This document shows, one piece after another, positions 1 to 10,922 of a stretch of DNA of 43,291 nucleotides. Numbering within the stretch: position 1 is the stretch's first letter; every line of letters begins with the position of its first letter. The position numbers were made by a program, and so were the translations under genes. The notes below the pieces were generated by a model, which had not been told where the DNA came from, made no database searches, and saw only the letters and a program-made list of their open reading frames with translations. The stretch comes from Symbiodinium natans (lineage: Eukaryota; Sar; Dinophyceae; Suessiales; Symbiodiniaceae): the NCBI GenBank assembly GCA_905221605.1, contig CAJNDS010001513.1, forward strand, positions 680,319 to 723,609. The letters run 5' to 3'.

Positions 1-145
1 CTGCGAGGCAGCCCCCCGAGTTCCGACCGGGCGTTTGATGGCTACGCGACGCCGCATGATCGACATTAGTCTCATCAAATTGCAATTGCCGGCTTAGCTT
101 CTTGATTCAACAAAGTGGGCAACTCTTTTTTGTGGTTCGACCACG

Positions 146-458
146 CATGGCGATGAGGTATCGATGCACTTTACTGCACCGCTGAATCTGCTGAAGACGT
201 GGTGAGGCAAGGGTTGTCGACGAAGGGATGCAAGAAAAAGTCCAAGTTTGCGTTTACAACTTCATGCTGGATGCTTGTATCCTCGGCAATGGTGATGTTT
301 AAGTGAAGTAGGACCGGATGCATTCCGTCAGACAGGAATGTGGGTCTGTTCAAGCATGTGCTCCAGATTGCGATGCTCAGGTGTGTTATTGCAGAGAGCC
401 ACAAGGAGGCAGAGGACATTCGAAACGAAGTGTTGGCCCCAGTTTCGTTCTTGATCTG
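146..458. other. Open frames on both strands, coding strand undecided
   Basis: Two plus-strand frames, each starting after an AG|G site (about 146 and 305), read as helical, Lys/Glu-rich protein, for example LFKHVLQIAMLRCV followed by KEAEDIRNEV. The minus strand is equally open and reads smoothly too (for example LLVALCNNTPEHRNLEHML). I cannot choose a strand from sequence alone. One short exon is probably here, belonging to the coiled-coil gene downstream or to an unrelated minus-strand gene. No function is assigned. Confidence 0.2.
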
Positions 459-921
459 ATGGTGGGAGTTGGTTGAAAGGTTTTGTGAACCGAAAGATCA
501 CTTCGCACATCCAACTTGTAGATGTCAACGTCAGCATCTATTCTGAGGCCAGTTGCTAGGTTTTGCGTTTTGCTTTCCGCATGGTTCTTGGTCCAGACAA
601 ACAGTGCAACTTCCGGCGCCGATCTGTCAAGGGTCTGACGTGCCAGCCTCAGTCCCATAAGGTGAGCATCGAATCCTAAGTATTCCCACAGTGATGTCCT
701 GCAATCGTTGCCAACAAGTAGTCCGAACCAAGCCGACGTGGCGGAGCAAACGTGGTGACAGCACATCGACGTGGTGTTCGACGTACCTCCTTGCATTCTT
801 GCAAAAATGCTCCCAATAGCCAGTTGTGTGGAGTGACGAGAGCGTCTTCTTCAGTATTGGGCTCGTCAAACAACTTAAAGCTGCCACAAAGTAAGAACAC
901 CGGAGTCCGTCAGCGCCGTCC

Positions 922-1273
922 ATGTCAGAAGAAGGTTTTCGTGAACATGTGGAGGTGGCGGCTGTGGTGGCAGAGCGCATTGAAGCGCTCCAGGCAAGCA
1001 GTACAGACAATACAGGAGTGCAACTCAGCATCGGTTGCCTTCGGTTGCCTTCTCTTTGAAGCTTTTTTGCAGGTGCGCCAGCAGAAGCTGCTCGAGCAGA
1101 TCGACCTCTTAGTGCAGAGCAAAGTGGAGGCTGTGCACGCATGCCTGTGAACTGTGAACATCTGTGAACATATGGTGCTTCCTTGCTTCGGATTGCCCGA
1201 AGCCAGACTCTGGAGATGCAGCTTCAGCAGATACACAGTCAGAGCCTCGGGCTGTGGCACAATGCATGGAGTG
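922..1273 (+). CDS. Predicted three-exon start of a coiled-coil protein
   Basis: Three exons join in phase. Exon 1 (922-993) opens with ATG and reads MSEEGFREHVEVAAVVAERI, ending at CAG before a GC donor. Exon 2 (1073-1138) follows a T-rich TTTTTTGCAG acceptor and reads VRQQKLLEQIDLLVQSK. Exon 3 (1207-1273) reads TLEMQLQQIHSQSLGLW and ends at a strong GTGAGT donor. Both junctions keep the frame, and the joined product of about 67 residues is rich in Gln, Leu and Glu with heptad-like spacing, so a coiled coil is likely. The first intron is 79 nt (GC-AG). I do not recognise the family. The ATG could be internal, since coding-like frames also lie upstream. Exon edges are inferred, not proven. 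Confidence 0.42.
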
Positions 1274-1470
1274 GTGAGTATCGTGAGCCATGTGCTCGGC
1301 TGGGTTATTGTCGAACTTCGGGATATCGCACTTCAAGCACCACTTTCTGAAAAGAGGAGCGAGGGATCAAATATGATCTTTTTGTCATCTGTTTGAGTCT
1401 GCTGGAGAGAAGTGGGGTCAAGTAGGCGGCAGGTACAGCCAGAGGACACTTTAACTTTCTGATTGATCAG

Positions 1471-1668
1471 GTGGAAATTGTACATACGCTCCAGCAGAAG
1501 ATCGCGAGGCAAGTTGGCGAGCATGACAGCTCATAAAGCTTCAACGAAGCGCTCGATGTGCTTGATCTGCGCTTGAAGGACATAGATGCCCCGCCCATGG
1601 ACGGTGTTTACCTCCTCCGGGCAGACTCCGTGATCCGTTTCAGGTCGTTCCATGCATGCAGCGCCAGC
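1471..1668 (+). pseudogene. Coding-like frame interrupted by one TAA, possible later exon(s) of the coiled-coil gene
   Basis: After an acceptor ending GATTGATCAG, the frame reads VEIVHTLQQKIARQVGEH, reaches TAA at 1534-1536, and continues in the same frame as FNEALDVLDLRLKDIDAPP until TAG at 1669. Both halves look like the helical protein of the exons upstream. The stop may be a real nonsense mutation, a sequencing error, or a sign that two exons are separated here by an intron I cannot place. No function is recognised. Confidence 0.22.
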
Positions 1669-1671
1669 TAG

Positions 1672-2970
1672 TGTTGCAGTGCTGTACTTTCACTGAGTGT
1701 CATCGTCAGATGAGCAGGCTTCGAATTGCCTCCAGACAGGGAAACTGCAATGTCAGGTTGTGAGTTGTGTGGAATGACGCGTGCTTGGTTAAGAAGGATT
1801 CGCAGAGCTCTGGCCCAAACTCAAAGCGTTGAAGTCCTACTTCATTTCGCACGCCTCCTGATCATGCGCGCGATGCTGATTGCCTGGGTCCTAAGTTGTG
1901 ACAGTGTGGTGACTCAGTTTGTGTTAGCTCCTTACTGATACACCGTGTTCACAGACGTAGGCCTTAGTATGACTGGACTGACTGATGGCGTGAGCTGGGG
2001 ACTGGGGCTTGGCCTTTTGAATGAGCCATTCTGACCCTGTCCAATGCTTTTGCATGTGATGCTCCTCTGGGCGATGTGATCGTCGCATGTGTGTTGTACG
2101 CCTGTTGCGGATGAAGATAAAAGTTCGCTGCCCCTTGCGGCTTTTCACTACACCTCTGCAAACTTCCTCTTTTTTCTCTTGTTGTGCTTGAATGGAAGTT
2201 CGGTCAAATCGCATGTACAGCAATGTTCCGCACACACACATACATATGTGATACATGCGTACGCATGTACATCATGTACGAGTGAATCATTGTATGTGCA
2301 TATGTACAAACTACGCCGCTGCTATACAGGACTTGGTTTCGTGTGTATGATATGGAACACGTGCTCTTGCTCAGCTCAAAGTTGTCAGTATTTAGGAGGG
2401 TTCTGAAACCCTTATGCAACTTATGCATTTCAGGCCTTATCCTCTTTAACTTTTCGTTTTGTAGGAGTGCTTGAGTCAGCAAGTACAGATTTCAGGCCTC
2501 AGGGCTCACGATTGTTCCCGACGAAAAACCATAGCTCCTGGCAGCAACTTTTCATGGAGACATCTGCCTGTTATAAAAACTGTGTTAGCGTGTGAGGATT
2601 GGGACTTCCCTGTCCCAGGGACATGTACTTGCTGGCCTGTCTCCCATGGAACATGTACACGTTGACACGTCTTGTTTCAAAAGTTCTATTCTTTTCTTAG
2701 TACTGAAAATTTGTACATTGGGAGCTGACTTTTCAAGCAAATCCTTTTTGTGTTTTTCCTCTGGACGTCCAAACCTTTCCGAAAGTATGTACGTGCACGC
2801 AAACTCAAAGAATCTCTGGGGAAGTTTGGATGTGTTCTCGGAAGCATTGAAAACTGGAGGGTTGATTGCTTAGTCTTTGTGTATGGCCGATATATACATG
2901 AGTCTTCGTGCTCGTGAATCGACTCAGTCGACTTCAAGCAAAGCCACCGGAGTCTCGCAGAGTCCTAGTT
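1672..2970. other. No supported gene
   Basis: Several short frames are open, but none has convincing splice sites or a family motif. The stretch holds one alternating purine-pyrimidine tract, listed separately. Confidence 0.4.
2228..2312. repeat. Alternating CA/TG/AT-rich tract
   Basis: A run of ACAC, ACAT and GTAC/GCAT steps with several small self-complementary words (such as CATGTAC and GCGTACGC), typical of a degenerate microsatellite that could form small hairpins. Confidence 0.5.
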
Positions 2971-3247
2971 TGACCTCACAGCAGGGAGGGAAGCAATTGT
3001 GTTGCAAATGTGTTCGTGTTTGAGGCCGTGCTTTCGATGCTCGCCGTTGGCGCCTTTGCAGTTGCCTGGCTGAAACCGCTATTCTGTCATTGGTCATGCA
3101 ATTTCTACTTGAAGCGAGGAGATGCAGAGGCGGTGTAGTGCACCTTCGCCAAGTCGTCACACTACCCCACAGGCCAAGAAGTTTACACCATTTGGACCTT
3201 TGGTCCCGACATGGCTTGGGGCTTTGAGGGGCATGTGCTGAGCTCAG

Positions 3248-3656
3248 GATGAGTCGATGCAAGCCCTGGCCGCTGATGACGAGTCTGGCGCCCTCAACTT
3301 GCTTCAGCACAAGGGAGCCCAAGCCGAGGAGAGCTGATGGAGAGCTGAGTTTGGGTAAAAAGCTGCACTTTCAAGTTGACGGCCTCCAGAGCCGTTCGGA
3401 CTTTCTCGCAGTCTTTTGCTGTTTCTCACCGCACGACTTGTAAATCGATGCACGAGACGGCGCTCTCACGGCGTCACCAGCTTTCCCACGTTTCTGGCAT
3501 CGGCGGGGAACTGTCTGTAGGCCAGAGGCGTAGGGTATCATCCTAGGCGGTTTTCATGATCATCGGGTCCTAGCTGGTCACAGCTCCTGGTAGGACGAGA
3601 ATGTGGAGGAAATGATGAATGCTGAGATGGCCATGGAGATGTCTGCTCCAGGCCGG
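3248..3656 (+). CDS. Two candidate exons of an unknown acidic protein
   Basis: An exon after GAGCTCAG|G (3248 to about 3332) reads DESMQALAADDESGALNLLQ, and another after CTCCTGGTAG|G (3594 to about 3653) reads DENVEEMMNAEMAMEM. Both are acidic and helical and use G/C-ending codons. The simplest phase between them does not match, so another exon or a different boundary is needed. Just upstream (about 2972-3140) another open frame encodes a hydrophobic stretch, VFEAVLSMLAVGAFAVAWL, that could be a membrane segment of the same protein. No family is recognised. Confidence 0.25.
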
Positions 3657-4324
3657 TATTCTTGCGTTGCACAGGCAGAATGAAAGGAATCCTAACATGG
3701 GGACAAAATAGCTTTTGAGAGCCTGCCTGAAAAAGTCAGCACCCTTTGATCGAAAGGAACGGCCTTCTTGGAGGAGGGCGAGGGGCGCTTCAGGCTCTTC
3801 TTTCTTGAAGTGGCACGAGTCATACAGGCAGTTCTTCAGAGCAAGGGGTCATGTTCAGTCCAGCAAACCCGCGTGGTCAGTTGTCCTCTAGAGTCGCAGG
3901 GGTTGACAGCCAACATCCTCCTACAACTAGACGGGTGAAGCTGTAAAATGTGAATAACCATGAGAGAGGTTTGCCCTGGTATCTGTCTGGCCTCTCTCAT
4001 ATCCGCGACAGCCATATGTTTCATGTATGTTTTTCAAACAGCGCGGCCAGTGACTGAAGGATCTCAGTGGCTGTCGACCGCTCCAGTCTCTGCCTGGCTT
4101 CTGCGTTAATGCTGTTGTTGTGCCGGGCAGGTGCGGCGTGATCTACTGTGCCTTGGCAAGATTACTCTTCTTTCCTAGCACAGGCCGAACACCAGGGGCG
4201 TAGAATGCAAGCATGTTATCCGAGTCTTCTCTTTGCATTGCCTCCGTCTTTCGCTGTGTTAAGCCGTTCTTTCTGTTGCTCCTCTGCCTACGCCCTAAAC
4301 CCTCCCGCCTCAACATGGCTGAAC

Positions 4325-4382
4325 ACAAAACTCTAAGACCCTGAAGCCTAAGCCCTGAAGCCCCAAACCCAAACCCGAGAAC
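4325..4382. repeat. Degenerate CCCTAAA/CCCTGAA-type telomere-like repeat
   Basis: Words such as CCCTGAAG, CCTAAGC, CCAAACC and CAAACCCGAG occur at about 7-bp spacing, resembling decayed plant-type telomere units. Confidence 0.45.
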
Positions 4383-5017
4383 ACAATCCGAAAGGATAGC
4401 GAGATTGTTGACGCCCGTGTCTTTTTCCCCTCCTTTGTATTTTGGTTGTTCCCTGTTTTTGCTCGACCGGTCTCCGAAAGAAGCAAATGCCCAAGCCCCG
4501 GCTCTTTTCTTTCCAGCGTCGGTCAGAGGGGGTTGTTAGAGCTCTCCTCGCTCGGGACCCAGGTCCTTGTCCGGGTCACCTGGCACGGGTCTCCTCCCAC
4601 GTCTGCCGAGAATCCTGTAGCGTATCCCGGGCGTGCCCACCTTCAGACAATCTTACAGAGCACCGCTGCAGAGTATTTCGCGGATCCATGTGGAGTGCCC
4701 TATCCCTGGCGTGCCCGCTGCCAGGGAGCCAAAGAAAGGGAAACACGAAACAATCCACCCATTTTACCCTACAGTCGCTGGGAAACCCCAAAATACCCAA
4801 AGCCTTGGAAAGCACTGCACAACATCACAGTTTTTGGATAGGATGTCAGGCAAGGCCGACAAAATCAGATAAATTGACCAGTAACTAGGTCACATGCGCG
4901 CGAGGCGCCTTGCTACTTTCAAGGGTGTGCATGTGCTTACTTCCTAGGTTTTTGTACGATTTTAGGAGAATTTCAGGTGTTTACAAGAGCCAAAACTATT
5001 CACTTTTGTTGGTTTTC

Positions 5018-5385
5018 AACAGTAAGTGTCTTTTTCGAGGTCTCTTAGATGCTGTGAACCCGAAAGACTCGCAACAACAGTAAGTGTCTTTTTCGATAAA
5101 ACGCTGTAAAATACCGGTGTCGCGAAAGGCATGGATGCTTCTGACAGATATTCTTGTTCCACATCCTTGTGCAGTATGTTGTGCAAAGTGGCGAAAGCGC
5201 TGAACCTAGTAGTTAGTAGTGTTTTGGGCATAAAACACTGTAAACACCACTGTTTTGGGCACGGTCGCGAAAGGCATGGACGCTTGTGACAGATCTTGTT
5301 GTTCCACATCCTTGTGCAGGATGTTGTACAAAAGAGGCGAAATCGCGGTAAATACTAGTGTTTTGGGCATGGACGCAATATGAAT
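5018..5385. repeat. Local tandem duplication, about 134-bp unit plus a 56-bp direct repeat
   Basis: The word CAACAGTAAGTGTCTTTTTC occurs near 5018 and again near 5074. A longer unit beginning ATAAAACGCTGTAAA at 5096 recurs as ATAAAACACTGTAAA at 5230, including the shared block GCGAAAGGCATGGA and CACATCCTTGTGCAG. The second copy carries an extra TGTTTTGGGCAC. A truncated third copy follows at about 5358. Confidence 0.7.
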
Positions 5386-5395
5386 GACGTTCTTA

Positions 5396-5441
5396 CCCCC
5401 CGCCCCCCCCCCCCCCCCCTCCCCCCCTCCCCCCCCTCTCC
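5396..5441. repeat. C-rich homopolymer tract
   Basis: Nearly pure cytosine on the plus strand, broken by single G and T bases. Its length is likely uncertain in the assembly. Confidence 0.85.
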
Positions 5442-6100
5442 AGATGCGTGTAACCAACTATTACACTGCTGCTTTTTGTGTGGGTCATCTTGGTCAATCT
5501 TCATACTTCCACATGATCGGTTCGTGACTGCGGTGAATTTTAGGTTGATTTAGCGTTCTCACCAACGTACGGTAGAAATGCAGTTGCTTTTGGTCCGCCG
5601 CATGGACCAACAGTTTGATGTCTCATCGACTAAAATTCCGCTGCCGATCAGTCAACCTAAGCCCCACACCCTAAAGAAGATGCAATAAAAACGAGACAAC
5701 CAATGCCAACCATAACTGAGGGCAGTCAACGACAGGAATAAGCCAAAAAAGGACACGGACAAGCAGATAGTGAAGCAGAGAACCAGATTCCACGAAGACG
5801 CCCTTAATGGGTAGTCCCTGCAGAAAGCTTGACGAGAATGACCTGCGTTTCCAAGTGGTTCAACAAGCCAGGAAGCGAGGTCTCGGGGTATTTTTAGCGC
5901 TTTGCGGGCTTTTTCAAGGCGCGGACGCCCGTGGGAACTTTTGCTGCGCACAGAGCCGAAGCGCGGTTTGCTGTGGACCAGGACCGCTGGGGCTCCTGTT
6001 GTCGGTCCGATGTTCTTCCGTTCGCCCCCTTTCCCATGCTGACGCAGTATGATTACCCTGAGCAGGGTTTGAAGAGGGTGACCCCTCTTGCTGTCTGCAA

Positions 6101-8799
6101 GCGACCCTGGCATGCGGTGTCAGCGAGAACCCAGCACCTCCAACACCTTTTGGTCCTTGTGGGAGTCAGAAGAGCAGATGTGAGGAGCCCGCTGCCACAA
6201 CGGTGGCGGCCTGGCCATGTGCACCTTGGCCGATGAATTGTTTGAGGTGCTGCCATGTGGGTTTCAGGATGTTCTGATGCAAGGGATCAGCATTTCTGCG
6301 TCTTCGGACTTGTTTTGCTTCTGTCTTTGACTTGTGCAAGTTACTCTGCTGTAAGCTAGTATGCTGAGACTTTGTGGGAAGTTCGAAGCTGGGGCTCCTT
6401 TTGTTGTAGGCTGCTGGGCCCTGCATGTACAACCGAGGCATGTGAGCTGCAGCCCATATGCAACCGCGGCATGTGTGTCCGCCAAAGTCGGTTTCAAGCA
6501 CCATTGTTTCAAGCACTTTTGTTCAAGCACTCCACTGCGTGCGATGTGCAAAAAGGAGTTGGGTAGTAGGTGTCAATCATGCTGTTGCAAGCAGCTAGAC
6601 GATTGTTTTGAACGAGCATTCGTTGAGGCGCTTGCTGAGTTTGTGACCGAAGACACACCTGGATTGAATGTGATTCAAGACATGCCAGCAGCCAGTTTTG
6701 TGACACGTCCGTCTGCCTTTGAGTTTAGCAATTTCTGACAGGATTGAGCAGGTTAAGTTGCGTTTTGATTTGTCTGCCTTGTTTGTGGAGGCTGTCAGAA
6801 ACGGATTTCGCCAGCAAGATTCCGGACTGGGGCGAGGTAGTTGACAGTCCGCCACCAAGGTTCCTGAACTGCGCACATCTTGCAAAGAAGCTATCGTCTC
6901 GCCATAAAGGCTGTGCTGTTGGGGATTTTTTTATCATAGCTTTTGAAGGCTCAGGGCAGAGGACTTTAGATTGGTCGTGTCTGAAATCGGTCCAAGTCGG
7001 GTGCTGCTACCTTTGCCCACTGAGAATCGACCTACGCCTCGATGAGCTTCGCGAAGGTCAGATTTTTCCTGCGAAGCTGTTGGAGACAGGGATCGGAGAA
7101 GTGCATGCAATCACATGGCAGGCATGCCTCATGATACATGACTGCACGCGCGCAGTTCCACATTCCGTGATGTTGTTAGCGCCGGCCAAGCTGCTGAGAC
7201 TGTGACGTTGAGCAATGCCGAGTCTCGCGCAGGGGCCTGGGCTTGGCGTACTCAAGGTCGGAGCCTTGACACACGACAGGTGACAGGTGCCTGGAGGTTG
7301 CGGTAAGAAACGACGGTCCCCATCCCTAACCGGCTGGACTGTTGAAGTTCATGCGGCGCGGGCAAGGTCAACACGCCATCTTCCTTGTCGGTTTTTGCGC
7401 TGCTTGGCCATCGACAGCTTTCTTGCTGGATGCTGCCTTCGTATTGCTGCGTGGGCCCGGGCTCATCTTTGCTCCATGAGGTGCGACCGTGAGGGCACGC
7501 GCCGAAATGAAGGAGGTACCGCACCAAGACTTCGGAAATGCAGAGGGACCTGAGCACGAGGCAGTTCAAGCTCGAGTCTGGGAGAAGGGTATATTTCGCT
7601 GTCGCCGGAGTAGTTCCAGCAATGTGTTCGAGTATAGAGAGCTGGGCTAGGCAGATCTTTTGTCGCTGTGGGCTCAGGCGACCGGGTGGTGGCGGCTTTC
7701 TCACACCCCGAGGAGCGCATATCGAAACGTGGGCTAGCTATTCCCAGATTGCGGCCGTGCAAGGTCTCCAAGCCTCCGAGTCCGAAAACCGAGCCCCCAA
7801 ACCCAGTCAACTCTAAACATTGATTGTAGGGTTGGATATCATATTCTGCTGCTCGGAAGTCTGGAGATTTGTTCGACTTGTCTTGTACGATGAACTTTCA
7901 GTTATGCTGAGCTACAGAAGCAGGTTTTAAGATAGTGTCTGAGATGGTGTCCCAAAGAGCTTTCTCAGGAGTTCCAGGATGTTTCTGTGGAGGATTTGCA
8001 GGATGGCAGGCGCGAATTTGTGGTTTCTTCGCTGTCAGCAGATTCTGAACTTTCTGAACGGCTACATCTAGGTCGCACTGCTTGGCTCAGGTACAAAGTG
8101 ACCTTTCTGCCATTGACGCCGGGGAGCAGCGCTCTTAGTGACAGAGAGACGAACAATAGGCGCTTGCAGCTTTCAGCTACTGCCTGCATCTTGGCAAACC
8201 AACCCAGGCTTCAGTCTCAAGATCTCCATCGGGCCGGAAGGGGCCGAGGAGGCCTCGATCACGGGGAGCCGGTCAATGATTGAATCCCTCTTCTTCCAGG
8301 TAGCTTTTCTTGCGCAAGGTGTCTGAGTTCCGTACGTCTTACCGTGGCAGAGAACCGTTGCCGCATTTTTCGATGTTCCTATGGCCGACCACTGTGGCAG
8401 ACACTGGAAGGGCAAGCTTTCACGTCGGTGAACAGGCTGTCTGTTTAAGCATGGGCCTGGGCGCCTCTTCACTTTGATAGTCCTGTACATTCCTGTACAG
8501 TCTTGCAGTTCCCACCGGCCTTCGTCTGCAGAGGACTTGGGAGGGTGCCCCTTCATCGTGGAGGTGGAGGGCTTGGTGTCTTGTGTTTCTGGACAACACC
8601 GGTTGTTTGCAGTGCCACGTCTGCTTTTAGCACATATTCAGAAGACCATGTGGGAATCTCAGGTGAGACCGCCGGCAGTGTACCACGCAATAGGGGTGGC
8701 CGTCCCGGCATGACTTCAACATCACAGGGGAGTAGCAAAAGGAACTCATGCCCAGTTCACTTTCATGACGTGAAGGTGATGCAGGTGGCGATGCCCTAG
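6101..8799 (+). CDS. Multi-exon gene of unknown function
   Basis: A chain of short exons keeps one frame: 6595-6669, 6752-6836, 6960-6995, 7057-7121, 7199-7302, 7348 to 7387 or 7480, 7513 to about 7647, about 7932-8090, 8170-8299, 8351-8454, 8532-8662 and 8728-8799, ending at TAG (8797). Examples of the reading are FDLSALFVEAVRNGFRQQ, GFSLKISIGPEGAEEAS and PFIVEVEGLVSCVSGQH. Introns are mostly 51-100 nt and GT-AG; a few have GC donors (after 7121 and 8454). The joins 8090/8170, 8454/8532 and 8662/8728 all match in phase. The exons around 7350-7650 are the least certain, and the link from 7647 to 7932 is not resolved. Upstream frames at 6101-6290 probably belong here but contain a TGA. No family is recognised: the protein is strand-rich with no catalytic motif I know. 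Confidence 0.5.
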
Positions 8800-10440
8800 A
8801 CATCCCTACACCTAGGCCTTAAGTGATCCTGGCACTCCCGAGCCTAGAGACATCGCGCCATGTGTCGCCCTTCCACAGCCGTGTTTCAAGCCAGGAACCG
8901 GAGCCGGAGGGCAAACCCCAGCTCGGTGCGCCCTATCAGTGCGAATGCTAGTGCCTGCTAGTGTTGTCACTGACACTTTTGCAAGGCGTCCTTGCAGAGA
9001 AAAAGTGGCTGTGCAAGAAGGGCCACTTGATTCCTCTTCGTCCGGGTGGATGATCGAAAGCAGCAAGTCTCAGATCTGACTCGCGCAGGTGCGGGCATGG
9101 CAACCCTGTCGTGGACCCCAGCTGAGTGTCCAGCATTGTTAAGATGCTAGGCCGGCTCGGCTGTCTTCCATCATTGTCACGGGCCATGAATACCCGCCCC
9201 CCCCCCTCCCGATTGATTCAATCTTTCCGGCAGGCGGCCGAAAATGTCATTGCCGAGAGTTTAGGTTGTAAAGGGGCCGTAGTCTTGCTTGGGAGGGCCT
9301 GCTTTCAAAAAAGGTTGTCTTGAGCCATACTGTTTTTCTGTGAGTTGTTTTTGTTTTGAAGGTTTTTTTTAGTTGAGTTTCGGGACTTGTTTGTTTCTTG
9401 AGTTGCCGGGGGGTTTTGAAATGCCAAGCCAACATTATTCATTATTCCAGCCCATCTTCGCGAATCAACTCTCAGGAAGCCCTGACAAGCCCTGAGACAA
9501 ACAAAAAAGTTGGCCGGCTTGAGTATGGTTCTGCTCAAAGGTCCTGGCGAGATGGACGCTTTTCAGACTGGACGGTGCAGGCACCTGCGCTATTGTGACA
9601 CACACACACACACAAACACCTCGCTGGGTGGGAGTGCAACGGGAATTCTCTGGGCGAAAGAGGCTCTGAACTGCTGTGCAGGACAGAATCAGCAGCGTAG
9701 GGCATTGTTCAGTTGCTTTTGGCCTTCGCAACTTGCCCGAGGTTGGCGAGAAAACCTACCACTTGCATGCGTTTCTGCTGGCGACGGCGCCCAGCTTCGA
9801 ACCAGCCGACATATCCAGAAGGTGTCAGCAGAGTAGCACCAGACGTAGTTTTCTGCTCGTGAAGAATGCTTCGGTTGCTTGAGGCTCGGGCGTCTCTATT
9901 CTTCGAGAGCCACATGAGCCTGTGTCTCAGAGTATCGAGAAAGCTTTGCAGGGGTAGGTAGTAGGCCCGTGGTACAAGCCAAGGCTGTCTAGAAACCTTG
10001 AAGTCCTTTGCTTGCAGTGTTCAGCCAGTTCTGTGTAAGCATCCGAGCCATGACAGGAGCAGTCCTTCTTCCTCGAACTGTGGCCTTCCCTACTAAAAAC
10101 TATGTGACGCCCAAAGAAATCTGGTAACACCGACTGAGCCCTGAAGTTCCTTAACTTGATTCGAGGAACCGTGCATTTCTCCACTATTTCTCCGTCCGGC
10201 TCCTACTCGGACTCCCAAGCCTCGAAATCCAAGACACCTCGCAAGGCAAGCGAGCACCCCCGAGTCCTTTGAGCTAACATACATACGTACTATGAGGAGC
10301 GCAGTCTTAAATTACCCCCATATTAACACCCCCCTCAGCCCAGAGCCTGGAAGGTATGGCCTCGCGAGCTGAGTCGGACGGCAAGGCCGCCAAGGGCAGC
10401 GACCTGAGCGAGGCCCGCATCCCGTTGTTAGGCTTGTAGG
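8800..10440. other. No supported gene
   Basis: A possible single exon near 9715-9820 reads FGLRNLPEVGEKTYHLHAFL, but it has no matching neighbours. The rest shows only short overlapping frames, a C-run near 9196 and a CA microsatellite. Confidence 0.35.
9596..9620. repeat. CA dinucleotide microsatellite
   Basis: About ten CA steps with one interruption (CACAAACACC). Confidence 0.8.
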
Positions 10441-10455
10441 TCTTCAGCTGTTTGG

Positions 10456-10535
10456 CGTTTCTAGGGCTTTTAGGGCATTTAGGGCTTTTAGGGCTTTTAG
10501 GGCTTTTAGGGCGTTTAGGGCGTTTAGGCGCTATA
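10456..10535. repeat. Imperfect TTTTAGGGC array (telomere-like)
   Basis: Eight or more units of the form (C/T)TTTTAGGG or GTTTAGGG in tandem on the plus strand. Most units carry an extra C, giving a 9-bp period instead of the 7-bp TTTAGGG. Confidence 0.8.
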
Positions 10536-10922
10536 GGCGGTCTTGGTTACCCTTCCAGCATGAAGGCGACACTTGGAAGCATTCTGCTACTTTGGAACGT
10601 CATGTTTGGTAGAGAACAGGCAGCTCGAAACTTTGGCCTGGGGATGTATTCCAGCTTGAGACTTTCCTTGCAGTGTGGTGGCAGCACACAGTGTATGGTA
10701 TGGTGTATGCTTTGTCCGTTCATTTGTGCTGAACTTTGGTGCGATGGTGCGATGGTTACTGTTCCGAGCCTGGCTTGCTTGTGTGACCCAACTACCACAT
10801 GCAGGTCTTGCCGCAGTCATGCCACGCAGCCTTCGAGGACGGGTAGCGCGTAAGACGTGTGAAAACGACCTGTGAATTGTATGCAGTGACGAGGCAGAAG
10901 AAGGAGTCGGAGCAACTTACAG

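Larger units (their letters stand above)
3660..6100. other. No supported gene; small repeats only
   Basis: Overlapping frames are open on both strands at 4440-4890 and 5650-6110, including a 153-codon minus-strand frame with a hydrophobic end. None shows splice logic or a family motif. The repeats inside are listed separately. Confidence 0.35.

Noticed and set aside
8300-8318. Apparent 19-nt intron; similar 21- and 25-nt gaps at 11586 and 38420
   Set aside because: For the first two, other acceptors give normal introns of about 51 nt in the same phase. The third remains unresolved, so ultra-short introns are not claimed.
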